NCBI GenBank assembly: GCA_018398805.1
Contig: JAGFBZ010002567.1
Coordinates: forward strand, 124,001 to 188,000
Reading direction: 5' to 3'
Origin: Hirundichthys speculiger
Lineage: Eukaryota > Chordata > Actinopteri > Beloniformes > Exocoetidae
Length of the DNA: 64,000 bases
Shown piece by piece: positions 35,315 to 48,658 of this stretch (positions are counted from its first letter, which is position 1; every line of letters starts with the position of its first letter). The notes under the pieces are model-generated. The model had not been told where the DNA came from and did no database searches. It was given only the letters and a program-made list of their open reading frames with translations. The translations under genes were made by a program, and so were the position numbers.

Positions 35315-36162
35315 TAGGGCTGTCAAAGTTAACGCGTTAACAATGCGTTAATAACGCATTTGTTAATGTGTTAATGGCGCGTTAACGCAAATTCTGTTTA
35401 ACGGCACTGATTTTTTTGTAACGCGAGATTAACGCACACACGTTTCTGTAAATATAACCGTCTGCCAATAAGTGTATTTACAGTCAATGTGTGGGACAGA
35501 CATGGCAACAGAAAAGGGTCTTACGAACAGCAAGTTTAGCTTTAAGGTGCTGCCAGATGGGTCTGTTAACAAGAAAAAAGGTTATTTGTATTTATTGTCG
35601 CTGTGAATTGAGTTACCACCGCAGGGCGCGGTAAAGTTAGTTTCACATCCGACATTCGCTTGTTTTTTTTTCTCTTTAAACTTTAATAGCGTCATGAAAA
35701 TGGCACAGATTTCATCCAGGTTGGTATCATTTGTAGAAATAGGTATGCCAGAAATTTCACAAGTGTCATCAACCCTCCAAGCTCAGTGAGTGTGGCTAAA
35801 ACTAAGGAACAGCGCCGAATGTCCTGAGTACCTCGCTGCTGTCGCAGAGTTTAGGGACCGTCAGCAAATTACTGCGGTCAAGCAGCAGCCCCAACAAAAT
35901 ATACAAACAAGCATGATGAATGAAGCCCCCATAAAGTACGGCAGCATCGGTGGACTTACGGTTTTCAAACTATAGGCTTAAAAAAATAAATAAAGCAGAT
36001 CAATGTGACCCTGTATAGGACAAATTCGGGTGTAGATGATGGATGGATGGATGGATTAATAGAACATTAAAAAGATCTGATTAATATGCGATTCATCGCA
36101 AGTTAACTATGAAAGTCTTTTGATTAATAGCGATTGAAAAACATAAATGACTGACAGCCCTA
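35315..36162. mobile_element. TAGGGCTGTCAA-ended element (hAT-like), copy 1
   Basis: The ends TAGGGCTGTCAAAGTTAACG and TGACAGCCCTA are inverted repeats. Just inside them are many GTTAA/TTAACGC motifs. The same ends bound a second element only 28 bp away. The left flank is TA-rich and the right flank is a GT/AT microsatellite, so a target duplication cannot be read cleanly. A GGAT microsatellite lies near 36040. Superfamily (hAT) is inferred from the terminal sequence. Confidence 0.6.
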
Positions 36163-36190
36163 GTGTGTGTGTGTGTGTATATATATATAT

Positions 36191-37485
36191 TAGGGCTGTC
36201 AAAGTTAACGCGTTAACGCGTGATTAACGCAAAATAATTTTAACGCAATTAATTTTTTTAACGCGCGTTAACGCGACACAGCCTGGCTGTGTACAATAGT
36301 AAAGAGGAGAGTAGGTTTAATGAGCCTCGGGCCCCGCCGTAGTTGTAGCCCTGTAGTCCTGCTAGTCCTGTCAAAACAGGAAGTCATGCACTGACGTCAA
36401 TGTCCATGCCGCAGACAGACAGACGTAAACAAACTATTAGCAGTAGTTGGATACAAATAATAAATGGATACAAAAGATGCTATTTTGAATGGTAAGTTCA
36501 GCTCCAAAACCTTGTCTGATGGCTAACTCCACAAGATAAATGTTGTTTGTGTTTGCTGTCGATATGAATTTAGTTACCACCGGAGTCCGGTCACTTGACG
36601 GCTAATGAGAGCGGTGATGCAGAGAGCCCCCCCCCCGTTTGAAGCAAATAAACGGAAATATTTTGTATGAAGAACATAAGATAAAATATTGAGTATATAT
36701 ATATATATAATATATAATGGATTTGGCATTGTAGCAATAAATAAACATGCATTTGTTTTGCATAAGGCAAGCATTTGTGTACTCTCATATTAGGCAAGGC
36801 AACTTTATTTGCAACTTTATTTGCAATCCAATTCAAAGTGCTTTACAGATGCAGTCACAAGAAGGCAAATAGAATCATTCCATACAAGCATAAAAATAAT
36901 CAATAATAAATAAAAATTAATTAATGAAAAAATTAATTAATTAAATTAAAAATGAAGAGTGCAGATAAAATCCTTCCAGTCATCATCTTCACATCTTAAC
37001 AGAACTGTTTTCAGCCTGGATCTGAACATTGTCAGAGTTCAGGTCTGTCTCACATCTTCTAGAAGACTGTTCCAGATTTTAGGAGCATAAAACTGAAATG
37101 CAGCTTCACCTTGTTTAGTCCTGACTCTGGACACCAGCAGGAGACCACTACCTGAGGTTCTCAGAGTCCAGGTTGGTTCATATGGATCTAACATGTCAGA
37201 GATGGACTTTGGGGCCATGAAGAGACTTGAACACAAGTAGAGCTGTTTTAAAGTCTATTCTCTGAGTGACAGGAAGCCAGAGACCTCAGGACTGGACTAA
37301 TATGGTCATATTTCCTGGTTCTAGTCAGGACTCGTATTAATAAGAGTAATACAACTAGAAAAAGATCTGTATAAGGTAGATTTAGAACAGATAAAAATAT
37401 GCGATTAATTTGCGATTAATCGTGATTAACTATTGACAGTCATGCGATTAATCTGATTAATTATTTTGAGAAATTGACAGCCCTA
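36191..37485. mobile_element. TAGGGCTGTCAA-ended element (hAT-like), copy 2
   Basis: Same inverted ends as copy 1 (TAGGGCTGTCAAAGTTAACG and TTGACAGCCCTA), with AT repeats on both sides that could contain an ATATATAT 8-bp duplication. Its interior is interrupted by a LINE fragment (36790-37345). The two copies stand head to tail across a GT/AT microsatellite. Confidence 0.65.
36790..37345 (-). mobile_element. LINE 3' fragment nested in copy 2
   Basis: On the minus strand this encodes GEAAFQFYAPKIWNSLLEDV, the C-terminal 'F-x-x-x-AP-x-WNSLP' motif of L2/CR1-clade reverse-transcriptase polyproteins. A non-coding tail containing CAAAGTGC/GCACTTTG and AAATAAAGTTGCC follows. It is 5'-truncated, as expected for LINE insertion. 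Confidence 0.65.
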
Positions 37486-38435
37486 ATATATATATATATG
37501 TAAAGTGAAATTAATTTTATTAAAGGTAAGTATGATATTTTCATATCAACAATATACAGAACAAGACTTATCTAATAATTATTTAATGTCCCTTTATGCT
37601 CAGCTTCTGGTGTTCAACATCTGACATTTGAGTTCGTAACTGAGTTGTACAAAATGTTCCATTATCCAACTAATAGATAACTTTGTGCCTGCTGCTTGGG
37701 AGGTAGTGAACAGTGGGTTTATTAGAAATGAGAACAGCTGTATGCAGCATCGTGACTGTAAGGGCACATAGAGAGTAATGGTATGTTCAAATATTCACCT
37801 CACATTAGTTCTGCAACTTTGGCAGCTGAAATATTTTTGTAGCATCTCAAAAATTCTCAATTAGTCACACATTGATTACTTAGGAGAATTTTTCATTTCT
37901 CTAAACATTCATAAGCATGGCAGACTCAGCCATACTTCAGAGTGACCCCTACCTCACTGGCAGCGTCAACAGCTCTGCTGTCTGTTGACTCAGAATGGGG
38001 TGATGACAAAAGTGGAATAGAACTGTGGGTCAGTTGTGTTGCGTTGGAATGACAAAGCCAAAACTGTACATGGGGGTGGGCCAGTCATGGCCAGAGGATC
38101 GTGTATAGGGCAAAATGGAGGAAAAGCTGATTATTGCCGTGTTCAGTCGGTCCAATGCGTTTAACTCTGTGACTCTGTCATACTCTTTTACCAATCTCAG
38201 AATTCAAGACACGTTTAGCATCATGCACTGCTGCAACACTTCTGTGTGAGTGTACAGCAAGGCTTTGAGAAAATGTGAGGAAACCTCTGGCACATAACTG
38301 TAAATGCGATGTCCCTACCACTCAAAAAAAAAAAAAAAAGAAATTCAGAATTTCAACATGGCTTTTATTTTTCTACTGCCCACCTACTGGCTATTTTATC
38401 CCACATGTGGTGATGATGAAACCAGAGAAAATGTG

Positions 38436-38472
38436 GAAAATAAATAAATAAATAAATAAATATATATATATA
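38436..38472. repeat. (ATAA)n/(AT)n microsatellite
   Basis: Several AATA units run into a short TA repeat; nearby a run of 17 A lies at 38323-38339. Confidence 0.8.
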
Positions 38473-39358
38473 GACATCTCCTTTAACCCCCTAAGCACCG
38501 CAACAAATGGTTAGTCCAATTGCAGCTACAACCTTAAAAAAGGGTTTTAAGAACTATAAATTCCCATAGTTCCTGCCCTGGGTACACAAAAAAGCATCAG
38601 TTACAAGACCAACGATAAAGGTCCTCTGATCTGAAAGCGCCAAGTGTCGATGTTAGCACTGAGGTTGAACCGTGAAGTTAAACTTGCTGACCGTAAAATC
38701 ACCCAGTGTGGGAAAAAACAATACAAGGTCTAAACAGAGCTGTGGCTGCATATCAATGAACTCCGGTTTTAACTTGAGGAAGAATTTGTTCAAAACTAGA
38801 AGTAAACTCCCTCTGGTCAATAAGATGCTGCTGGTGGCCAAGTTCTACAAGTCCAACATCTAAAAATAGGCCCAACCTTCAGTCCACACCCTTGGCTATT
38901 TGCAGCTGTGTCTCCACAAGTTTGTTAGGCCTGCCAACAACCCCAAGCCTGGAGGTTGTGTTTCTTCCACTACCTTCCCCGGTTCTGGTGTAGTCTGACA
39001 GTCTTAAGTGAATACAGCATATCCAATTCCCCTTTATCTGACCACATCTTGTTTCATTTTGTCTTATCTCACCCGTTTTAAATTATGTAATGTTATGATC
39101 AAATTAGTCACATAAATAATTCGTTGAAAGATTTTCAAACCTAACAAACTGATTTACTCTGGCATATGCTTATAAGAAGCTTTATACATTAAAATGTGTG
39201 TGAGTGATTGAGTGCTTGTTGCGGCCAATGCAAAAACAAACAAAAATAAATTACACGTAACGAGAAGCAGCTCATTGGAAACTGCAGGTTTGTCACAATG
39301 TAACAAAATTGTCTTATGCACAATGTAACAATTCTTCTCCTTATTGTAAACATTCAGT

Positions 39359-39373
39359 CATGTGTGTGTGCGT

Positions 39374-39409
<36 letters not shown>

Positions 39410-39420
39410 GTGTGTGTGTG
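39359..39420. repeat. (TG)n microsatellite
   Basis: About 30 GT/TG units with a few GC and GG interruptions. Confidence 0.9.
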
Positions 39421-40451
39421 AATTCCTAATGTCCAGGGGCCATACAAGGCCAAATTATACAATGCAGGAATTCATGGCAGAGAGCTGTCGAGCAGAACTC
39501 ATCTGGCTTGCCTAAAAGAACCCACTTACTATTACACATTGCTCACTTCATGTATTTGTCAACTCGGCCTTGTCCTCAAATCCCTTCATACCCTTTATAT
39601 ATTCCTCCCTTTATAACTCCAAAAAAGCTCCTGCAATTAATCCATTTTCTCCCCTGGCAGAAGCAGCCCTATTAAGGCGATTAATACTTTGAAATTATTC
39701 TGAATGGTTCTGACTGACTTTGGGTTAATTGCATTCTTGTTTCCATAAAGTCTCTTCTTCCAAAGCTTCACATGTTTCATCAGTGAAATGAAAGAGGACC
39801 GAACCGCTCCTTCACTCCAACATGGCCTCTTTGTTAATCCTATAGTCTCACCCTTTCTCATGTGAAAAGGCCTGTGAAAGTCCTGGCAGGGCTGGCACTT
39901 CATCTCTATCTCATGCGCATTTTCCCCCTCATCTGTCTTCCTCTCTTGGCCAATGAAAAGCTCTTTGAATCGCAGGAAGAGCTGCTGAACCCAATCAGGG
40001 GAGGGGGAGGCTCAGTCCAAGTCTCCTGGGGTCCCTCGGTAAACATGTGCGGTAAACCCTCCTCCCTCTACCTCTGCCCTAAAACACGCACACATACATC
40101 CAACATACATCACTTCCAAATACAAACACATGCACAGATGCACGTGCTGACTTGGCACCTCACTACCAGTAACATGACTCTCCCATGTTCTCGCAAATCT
40201 CTCCTAATCTTCTGTGTTTGCTCAAAGGGAGCCAATTAGGAAATTAGGGGTAGATGTGATGGTAGTAGAAAAGGTGAAGGAAAATAACAAGAAAGGGTGA
40301 GGTCCAATCTGTAACTGCAGAAGGAGTCCATTCATCCACGTATCCAGAAAACAGTGTTGCAAGATGAAATTTGACTTACAGTTGCTCCAAAGAGAATGTG
40401 GGAATAGTAAAACTTTGAGGCATGCAATCTCTAACTCCCTGTTCATTACAC

Positions 40452-40781
40452 CAGTGGTTTTCAAACTTTTAATACTGCGTACCACCTGAGAAACTGTTCA
40501 GCTCTCTGAGTACCACCATGATGACCAATTTTAGCCAAATATAGCCATATATGCCTTCCCAATTAGCTTTAAATTCACAGGAGAGATGTTAATTCCTTAT
40601 TGTAGTTATTTATTGTTAGCTGAATTTTGTTTGAAACTTATTTATAATGCATTGTACATTTACGATTTAATAAAAAAAAAAAAAAAGGGAAAATGTGGAA
40701 AGTCCTGACGTTCCCCCACGTACCACCAGAGAGCGCTTGCGTACCATCAGTGGTACACGTACCACAGTTTGTGCACCACTG
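40452..40781. mobile_element. hAT-type MITE with 8-bp target duplication
   Basis: The 330-bp element has imperfect inverted ends CAGTGGTTTTCAAACT and AGTTTGTGCACCACTG. It is flanked by a perfect 8-bp duplication CATTACAC (40444-40451 and 40782-40789). The ends resemble Charlie/hAT elements. There is no coding capacity, and an A-run lies near 40672-40686. Confidence 0.8.
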
Positions 40782-41100
40782 CATTACACAGTTGCCATCC
40801 GTCCGCACAGTCAACACTTAGTTTAAACTTTAACTTGTGCTTTTCTTAAAATAAAAAAAAAGAAAGAAAGAAAAAAAAACTTTTATCATTTTGAATTTTT
40901 TTTTTTCTAAAAAGACAGAACCCTTGGAAGTAAAAAGTTCAATTTTCAGGTGAAAGAGTTGGGGCCAATCCATCAATAGAAACTCTATTCTAAATCTAAT
41001 TTGAAAGGGAAGTGCGGTGGTTCTCTAACTCGACAGCCAGGTTGAGTTTGCATAGAAAGCAAAGTTTTGATGGGAAGAAGTTGCACACAAATTCATAATA

Positions 41101-41103
<3 letters not shown>

Positions 41104-41137
<34 letters not shown>

Positions 41138-41138
41138 C
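41104..41138. repeat. (ATT)n microsatellite
   Basis: Eleven or so ATT units without interruption. Confidence 0.9.
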
Positions 41139-42202
41139 ATAAAATGTGTTTCAGGTAAATAAAGCAGAATTTTTTATTTCCAATTAGGATTAATTATTTG
41201 TAGCCTGACCAGCCATACCCAGTCACTTTACAAAAAATGGGTCTGGTACTCTCATTCACATTCACACTGGTACTGAATGTACCAAACCAGTTACAACAAG
41301 GCAGGGTGGACTTGATTCGCCTCATACAGGAGCGTCCAAGAGTTGGATTATCTTGCAGCCTCTAAGAGTTATTAAAAACAACCAAAGTTCTAGTCCCAGC
41401 GGTCCATGCTTCTGTATTTTGGTTTTGAACAATAAAGGAGCAGTGTGCTGAAATCAGCAACATCTAGTGGCCAATTCTCAGACTGCAACCAACTCAAAAA
41501 ACTGTAGAAGCTGGAGTGGCTTTTTGTCTATTCTGCCATGTGCAGTCAGGAGAGTTCGTCTGAAGCGAAACCTTCCAGAGACCACGATCTGCAGTATTAG
41601 ATTACAAAATAAGAACAAAAATGATGTTGTTTCTAATGTTGTATGAGGAAGAAAACACATTCAGCATGATGCGCTCCAGAACAGTTTTTATAAGAAACTC
41701 TGGATGAAAATAAAACTATTTTTATGTTTAGAAACCCCCACTGGGCACTTTTATTCAAAAGGCCTTTTTTATTCACTGATCGCACATTAGTCTTGCGATA
41801 ATCACATTTTCATTTTTCTGTCTATACATTTTTTGATGAGCTGTTCGGGGTCATTGGGGAGTGGGACTGGAGTTTCTTTTTCTTTTTAATCATTATTAAT
41901 TCCAACTGAGCAACAAAGTACGTTTAACTTGTGAAACACACAATGTACATAGTTTAGTTTACTCATCTGTGATAACTGACTCCTGGTAATAAGTGATAAC
42001 TGACTCATTCACAAAACAAAAACAAAGCTAGAAATTATGAGATCTGCAAACACTGATGTCACATATTCTTTTCATGATTAAACCATAGAATAAAGTTTTG
42101 TAGGTAAACTGTCAACACAAGGTTACTTATTTTGTCCAGCTTGTTCCACTTTGTCATAAGTCTAATGGTCGATTGTTTTGCTTTGTTTTGTTTTTGCACA
42201 TA

Positions 42203-42678
42203 CAGTGATCCCTCGCCAATTCGTGCTTTAAGTTCCGCGGTTTTAGTTTTTGCAGATTTTTTTCAGAAATATATAATATTAAAAAAAAATCGAGAAAAAA
42301 TTGCGGAAACATCACAGGATATTGTGCGCGTTCTCTCGCAGCAAAGAAATATTGTGAGCCAGCCTGGCCCCTTTAAGAAGGTGGCCTTATGGGTAATGGT
42401 GTGGCCTTATGGGTAATGTAGTGTGTGTCGTATGGAGGCAGAATGAAAACGAGGTTAGATGAAAGAGTGGTTTCTTTACTACGGTTCAGAGACCAGAGGC
42501 TGTGAAGGTAACAGAAAGACCACAGTTGAGCCTTTGTCTTGTTTTGCTGCAGTGCCTCACTACTTTTTGCGGTTTTTAAACATATTTTAAACACATTATT
42601 TCATTATTTAGGCTCGGGGGGCTCCGGCTACAGTTCGCGGATTTTGATTTTTGCGGGGGTCACAATAAGGGATCACTG
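42203..42678. mobile_element. Pogo/Tigger-like element, copy 2 (uninterrupted)
   Basis: The ends CAGTGATCCCTCGCC and AATAAGGGATCACTG, with TA on both sides (42201-42202 and 42679-42680), match the element at 23582-24885 in the opposite orientation. At 476 bp it lacks both the hAT insert and an internal segment present in copy 1. A 20-nt phrase containing 'ggccttatgggtaatg' is duplicated in tandem in both copies. Confidence 0.72.
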
Positions 42679-42699
42679 TAGTAGGATTGCAAAATTACA

Positions 42700-45600
42700 T
42701 GAATTTGCTAAATTATACAATTTCCTAATAAGAATTGACAGAATTATACAGAAATTAACCAAAATACATGGAATTTAAAAGAATAAACTAGCAATTTGAA
42801 AAATTGTATGTTAGCCTATAACAGGGAACTTCTAAAATGTAGTTGAAAAAACATTATTTTGGCAAAATCTTGGTTAATACAACTGAATTAAATGCTAATT
42901 AAGTTGCATTTCTACTCTGCACATTCCTCCATAGGATGCACAGATAATTTCTAGAATCCTCCTCATAACAACTGGACTATTGAAACCACACTTTTTATGC
43001 CGCACAACTCCTTATTGAGTCGACTAAGTTTGTTTGTATATTTGATACATGGTATTACAGTTAAACTGGCAAACACAAAATGTGTTTCGCTAGTATATTT
43101 GATTTTCTCACTAAGTAGCAATAGCTCGCGAGTTAGTAAATCAAAAATACTGAAGACCTGGTAGTTAAGACCTTCACAACATTTAAGAGCTAGCTATGGT
43201 GCCAACTAGCTCATTACTACGATTGTTTTTTCAAACTGCTGTTATACTGCTAATTATTCGCAATTAATTCTTAATCATCTTCATTTTTTTTCCCGCTGCT
43301 TTTAGCTCTCCATCGCTACACTCTGAGCTCGAAGCTCAGAGTCAGAGCCCAGGTGTCACTGGGCCAAGGGAGTGTTAAAAAGAAAAGTGAATCAATTTGG
43401 TATGGTTTTTGTTGGTTACTTTGGAACCAGAAAATGACCTTATAATAACATTCCAAGATATTTGAGGTCTGATTTATGAATGTGACAACCACAAAGCATC
43501 TTTAATATGTGAAATCTGCAGATGAGGTTTAAGAACAAGCACTCTGGGTGTCAGAATGTGAAAAGAAACACTGTCGAGCCCTGAATTTATGAATAGCTAA
43601 TGAAAGAAAAGTTTAAAAGGGCTGTGCTTAGCACAGAAAACATTCAATGCTTGGGGATGTACAGCGAGTTTCAAACTGCAGATGATGGTTTTATAAAAGA
43701 TGCTGTTGTCCTGAGAAATCTTGTAAGATTTGTTTTTGTGTGCATGTCTCATCACTGATTAACATAACTGCAAAACATGTTCACAAAATAAAACTACTAT
43801 TACTTCAACAATAAAAGGCTAAAAGGAAACATGAACTTGAATATACAACTGACAAAATAAGAAAGACAACAGGATTACTGTAGTCTCTTTTTCCTAATGA
43901 GCATGTTTAATCAGTCTGCCTCAACAAGGGGAACTTGTGCAGTTTCACAGTCTGGCAATTATCCATACATATTAGTCTTGAAATGTGATTGCATTTTAAC
44001 ACAATCACTTCTAGTGAATGTGTTTGTCAACATGAAGTATTTTTTACATTCACTGTTGAGTCTAAATTGACTGGAGAGAATTTAAATGCACTCTGAACCA
44101 CATTCACCAATTCAAGCAAACACATTAACACAGCACTTCTTTGTCTGTAGTTTCAAACTTAGTCTATGCACAGATATGGGCAATGTGGGGTTTAAATTCT
44201 TTCCCAAGGATGCTTCATAATGTGCCCTGAGGAAGCCAGGGATCAAAACACCAACCTTCCAATAGTCATTTCTGCTCTACCTCCTGATCCACAGCCAGTC
44301 TCAGTTATTACACAAGGATCACGCAACCTCTCTTTCCCAACCAGTCTCTTTCTTTAAAATAAACAGGATTTGCGCAAATGTACCACTTTGGCATGCATGA
44401 GTTCAACCTGAGACTGGTGAGGAACAGGACTTTCTGAGTGAACCAGTCAAACGAGAGTCAAGACTGAATAACTGCAGCTGTTTGTACCAGGGTCTTGGAA
44501 TGTGTGATGTGCGTTTACTCACCTCTGCATGCATGTACACATGGGTGTATAAGTGGTTTCAGATACGCTGCACGCAGAGATGTGTGCATTTGTAACTTAT
44601 GTGCGCTTCCAGTCATTCAGATATAGCAACTGGATGGCTCTAATGTCTCCTACTCTCATTTCATAAGAGAGTGTGGAAAACTCAGAGTCAGCACCCTGGC
44701 ATGAGAAAAGCCACTGCTGGAAGCAGATCAGGTCACACATCTTCAAATCCTGCTCGTGTCTGTGCGTATGAAAGGCCAGGGAGTGGCTGTGTGTGACTGC
44801 GTATGTGTATGCATCAAATCAAGTGTGAGGAGGAACAGTATATACACAAGAGAAGCGAGAGCCTGAGTCCAGCAGAGAAATGTGCTGCACAGATCTGGAA
44901 ATTTATAATTGTGGAAAAAGTCTGTTGTGCTGAATTCCAAACTGTTTTTTTTTTGCTTTTTTTTTTTTTTGCATGCACAGGTATGCAGCATTTTATGAGC
45001 AGTACAAAGAGTTTATAGTTTTTTTGAAATGTGCACAGAAAAAGTAAAAAAAAAAGTGTAGAATTTAGTCCGAAAGAAAACCTAAATCTCCCTACCAACC
45101 CACTTGTTGTTTTGACTAAATATAGATGTGCAGAATGTATCTCTCTAATTTGGTGCTTTTTCTCTCTGTATGTGAGACACATCAGCACATCCTGACCACC
45201 ATCTCTGATGAACAAGTGCACACAGAGGGTGTGCAGAGTGCTGCCGAGCTGTTAAAGTGGATAGAACAGATGCACTTTTGTGAGTTTTAGCAACAGCGAG
45301 ACAGAATCTAATGGAGCCGATGTCTCTTGAACTCCTCAAGTCATCTCATAAAATCGCTCTTTAACAACCTGGTGGATGATGCTGTGTAACTGCTGCTTTT
45401 ATGCAATTCCCTCATGTTTTCCTCCCTGTTAACGCTGTGCAAATGATCCAGAAATAAATAAAGATATGCAGCTGTATTCTGATCAATTTTATGCAGCTTG
45501 TGCTGGTGATATGCATAGTAAATAAAAAGAAATAAATCAGCGCAAGAGATAATTGGTGATTTTTAAATCAGTGCCTACACCGGTGCTATCCAGGGCATTA

Positions 45601-46380
45601 CATAAACATGCAGTATTTCATGCAGATGTGGAATAACAGTATTTATACAGCAGAGCCACTGCAGAAAAGATAAATTACTATTAAAATGAACAAATTACTA
45701 AGTATGGCACTCAACAAGGCAACAATCATCTTTTCTCTGGGGAATAATACTGAAACTAATGGTTTAAGTAAAAATAATGTTTACATAAAATCTAAACAGA
45801 GTCGTTCTGATTCCAATACCAGCATTGGAGATACTTGCTAATTCTGCCAAAAAATAAAGATATCAGCATCGTGGGTATTTAAGTTCATGCATCAATAGTT
45901 GATTTTTATTAACAGATTTCCAGTTTACCTTCATTACACTTAAAGCCAGCACAGTAAGTTATGCAACACTGCCTTGCAACTTCCTGTTTTGAGTCAGCAG
46001 GTGGAGACTTGAGTAGCTGGACAGAGCTAGCAATGAGGCATTAAGCATTATGTCGGCAATATGTGTTATTGCGCTTATGTGAGGCTTCGATTTTTAGAGG
46101 TGGCATGAATGTTGGTAAATGTAACGCAAGAACGTAAAGAGCCATCAGATGAAAGGACACAAGGAGTTCATTAAATCAAAGGGGAAGAGGGAGAAATCAT
46201 AGCAGCAGACTCTGGAGTTTGTTTTTCAGAAATGAGAGAAATTCTTCAAACAATGCCAGAAAAAAAAACAACACATAGCAATAATGGACAAAATTGCAGA
46301 ATTTTTTTCCCTATACCATCAGGCCCTGTACATCATTGAAAGTGTCAGATTTTGGCCACTTAAAAGAGGAAACCCGAGTG
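42700..46380. other. Upstream ghr intron or intergenic DNA, nothing recognised
   Basis: AT-rich sequence with short A/T runs. Open frames up to 135 codons overlap on opposite strands and show low-complexity Phe/Lys runs from T- and A-tracts, so I do not call them genes. Confidence 0.5.
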
Positions 46381-46389
46381 CTGGGAAAA

Positions 46390-46760
46390 TGGAATCCACT
46401 GGATGGCAGCACCGGTTGAAGCCGGTCGTTAATGTCGGATTTGGGGAGTTTGCTGTTTAGAAAGCGACTATGCAAACTCCCACTGATTCAGAAGGTGCTG
46501 ATTTAGCGCAAGGGTAAAGGACAAAATGGGGGAGAACATCGATGTGCTGAACCTCGCAAGAAATTCAAGGCTACGTTCCCATCAGTTCTGCAAGAAACAG
46601 AACCAATCTCACTACGAGACAATTTACTGTCTACTTTGCTCTGAATAACTGGAGGAAGCCGTAGAAGAGACAAAAATTGCATGTCTGCAAACCCTGTGAG
46701 GAGTGTGCCCTTACACGTCATATTCTGCAGGTACTCAGGTAGTTCCTGTTGAACATTTGG
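46390..46760 (+). mobile_element. THAP-like dispersed repeat (copy 2)
   Basis: Similar in order and wording to 20680-21240. Both contain an 'aacctcacaaggaattc'-like stretch ('aacctcgcaagaaattcaag' here), 'gttcccatcagttctgcaag', a 'gtctacttt...ctg...aataactgg...gaagcc' block, and a 'cttacacgtcat' end. It is internally deleted relative to copy 1. The zinc-finger Cys is replaced (RLRSHQF against RLCSHDF). A Tc1 element has inserted at or beside its right end. Confidence 0.5.
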
Positions 46761-46771
46761 AAAGGTAGGTA

Positions 46772-47975
46772 CACTATATTGCCAAAAGTATTCGCTCACC
46801 TGCCTTGACTCCCATATGATCTTTAGTTACATCCCATTCCTAATCAATATGACATGGGTCCACCCTTTGCAGCTAAAACAGCTTCAACTCTTCTGGGAAG
46901 GCTGTCCACAAGGTTTAGGAGTGTGTTTATGGGGATTTTTGATCATTCTTCCAGAAGAACATTTGTGAGGTCAAACACTGGCTCTCAGTCTCTGCTCTAA
47001 TTCATCCCAAAGGTATTCTATCAGGTTGAGGTCAGGACTCTGTGCAGGCCAGTCAAGTTCATCCACACCAGACTCTTCCATCCATGTCTTTATGGACCTG
47101 CTTTGTGCGCTGGTGCACAGTCATGTTGGAAGAGGAAGGGACCAGCTCCAAACTGTTCCCACAAAGTTGGGAGGATGAAATTGTCCAAAATGTCTTGGTC
47201 TGCTGAAGCATTCAGAGTTCCTTTCACTGGAACTAAGGGGCCAAGCCCAGCTCCTGAAAAACAACCCCACACCATAATCCCCCCCTCCACCAAACTTTAC
47301 ACTTGGATCAATGCAGTCAGACAAGTACCGTTCTCCTGGAAACCACCAAACCCAGACTCTTCCATCAGATTACCAGATGGAGAAGTGTGATTCTTCACTC
47401 CAGAGAACGTTCCTCCACTGCTCTAGAGTCCAGTGGTGGCTGCTTTACATCAATGCATCCAACGCTTTGCATTGGACTTGGTGATGTCTGGCTTGGATGC
47501 AGCTGCTCAACCATGAAATCCATTCATGAAGCTCTCTGCAGCTGTTGTTGAACTAATCTGAAGGCCACATGAAGTTTGGAGGTCTGTAGTGACTGACTCT
47601 GCAGAAAGTTGATGATTTCTTCGCACTATGTGCTTCAGCATCTGACCCCGCTCTGTCAGTTTATGTGTCCTACCACTTTGTGACTGAGTTGTTGTCGTTC
47701 CCAAACACTTCCATTTCCTTATAATACAGCTGACAGTTGACTGTGGAATATTTAGGAGCGAGGAAATTTCACGACTAGATTTATTGAACATGTGTCATCC
47801 TGTCACAGTTCCACGCTGGAATTCACGAGCGACCCATTCTTTCACTAATGTTTGTAGAAACAGTTTGCATGTCCTGGGTGCTTAATTTTATACACCTGTG
47901 GCCATGGAAGTGACCGTTGGAACATCTGATTCTGATCATTTGGATGGGTGAGCAAATGCTTTTGGCAATATAGTG
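46772..47975 (-). mobile_element. Tc1-like transposon, nearly complete, inactive
   Basis: The terminal inverted repeats CACTATATTGCCAAAAGTAT and (right, reversed) GGCAATATAGTG sit between TA dinucleotides (46770-46771 and 47976-47977), giving a 1,204-bp element of normal Tc1 size. Transposase pieces on the minus strand are an N-terminal helix-turn-helix region (SSREISSLLNIPQSTVSCII, 47507-47791) and the catalytic block [20 protein letters not shown] with [11 protein letters not shown] (47090-47293). The frame is broken at a C run near 47279-47286 and at other sites, so no active protein is encoded. Confidence 0.88.
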
Positions 47976-48658
47976 TATATTTGAATGAAAGCCTGCTGTC
48001 CCAGAGAAGTGTAAGTGATGCTCAGCCAACAATCATCGGACAGTTATTAACCGAGAGTAGTAAGTATAATTTAAATAAATAAACTATATTAAATAGCACT
48101 TGCATTGGATTAGTACTCAGTATCAGTCAATAACCATAGCCATGTTATCAGAATCAGCATCTGAAAGGGAAAAAAAATGGTATAGGATCATCTTTAAACT
48201 AAAAAGCCAATAAAAAAAATAATTTGTTTGCTGTATATGTAGATGGTGGATGCATCAAGTAAGCATGTTCTCTTTCATTGTTTAGATTTCATTACAAGTG
48301 TTAATAAATAAATTAATAAACTAAACAGTTTTAACTTGTTTTTTTTTTTTTTTTTTTTTTAAAGTAGTATGCTTGCTGTCCCATCATGAACAGAGATATG
48401 GCATGGCTACTCTGGTGATAGACCAAACTGGCAACCCAGTTCCTATCAAAGCAAAGATTAATACACCAGACAAAGCAGTCATCATTTTCATCTCATTTCA
48501 GCCAGATGTTGGCACTCACTGGGATTTGGTGGAACACGCTTCCATATAGCTTCAAGCATCTCTTTAAGACTCATCTCTCATGAATCTTCAAGAGATGCTC
48601 TCCTCGCTCTCTATCACATCCAATCTGCTGGTACTTTGCACTTCTGAACGTGTTCTAC

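Noticed and set aside
38640..38880. Possible processed pseudogene (Lys/Asn-rich frames)
   Set aside because: Frames on both strands are short and broken and I could not match them to a known protein.
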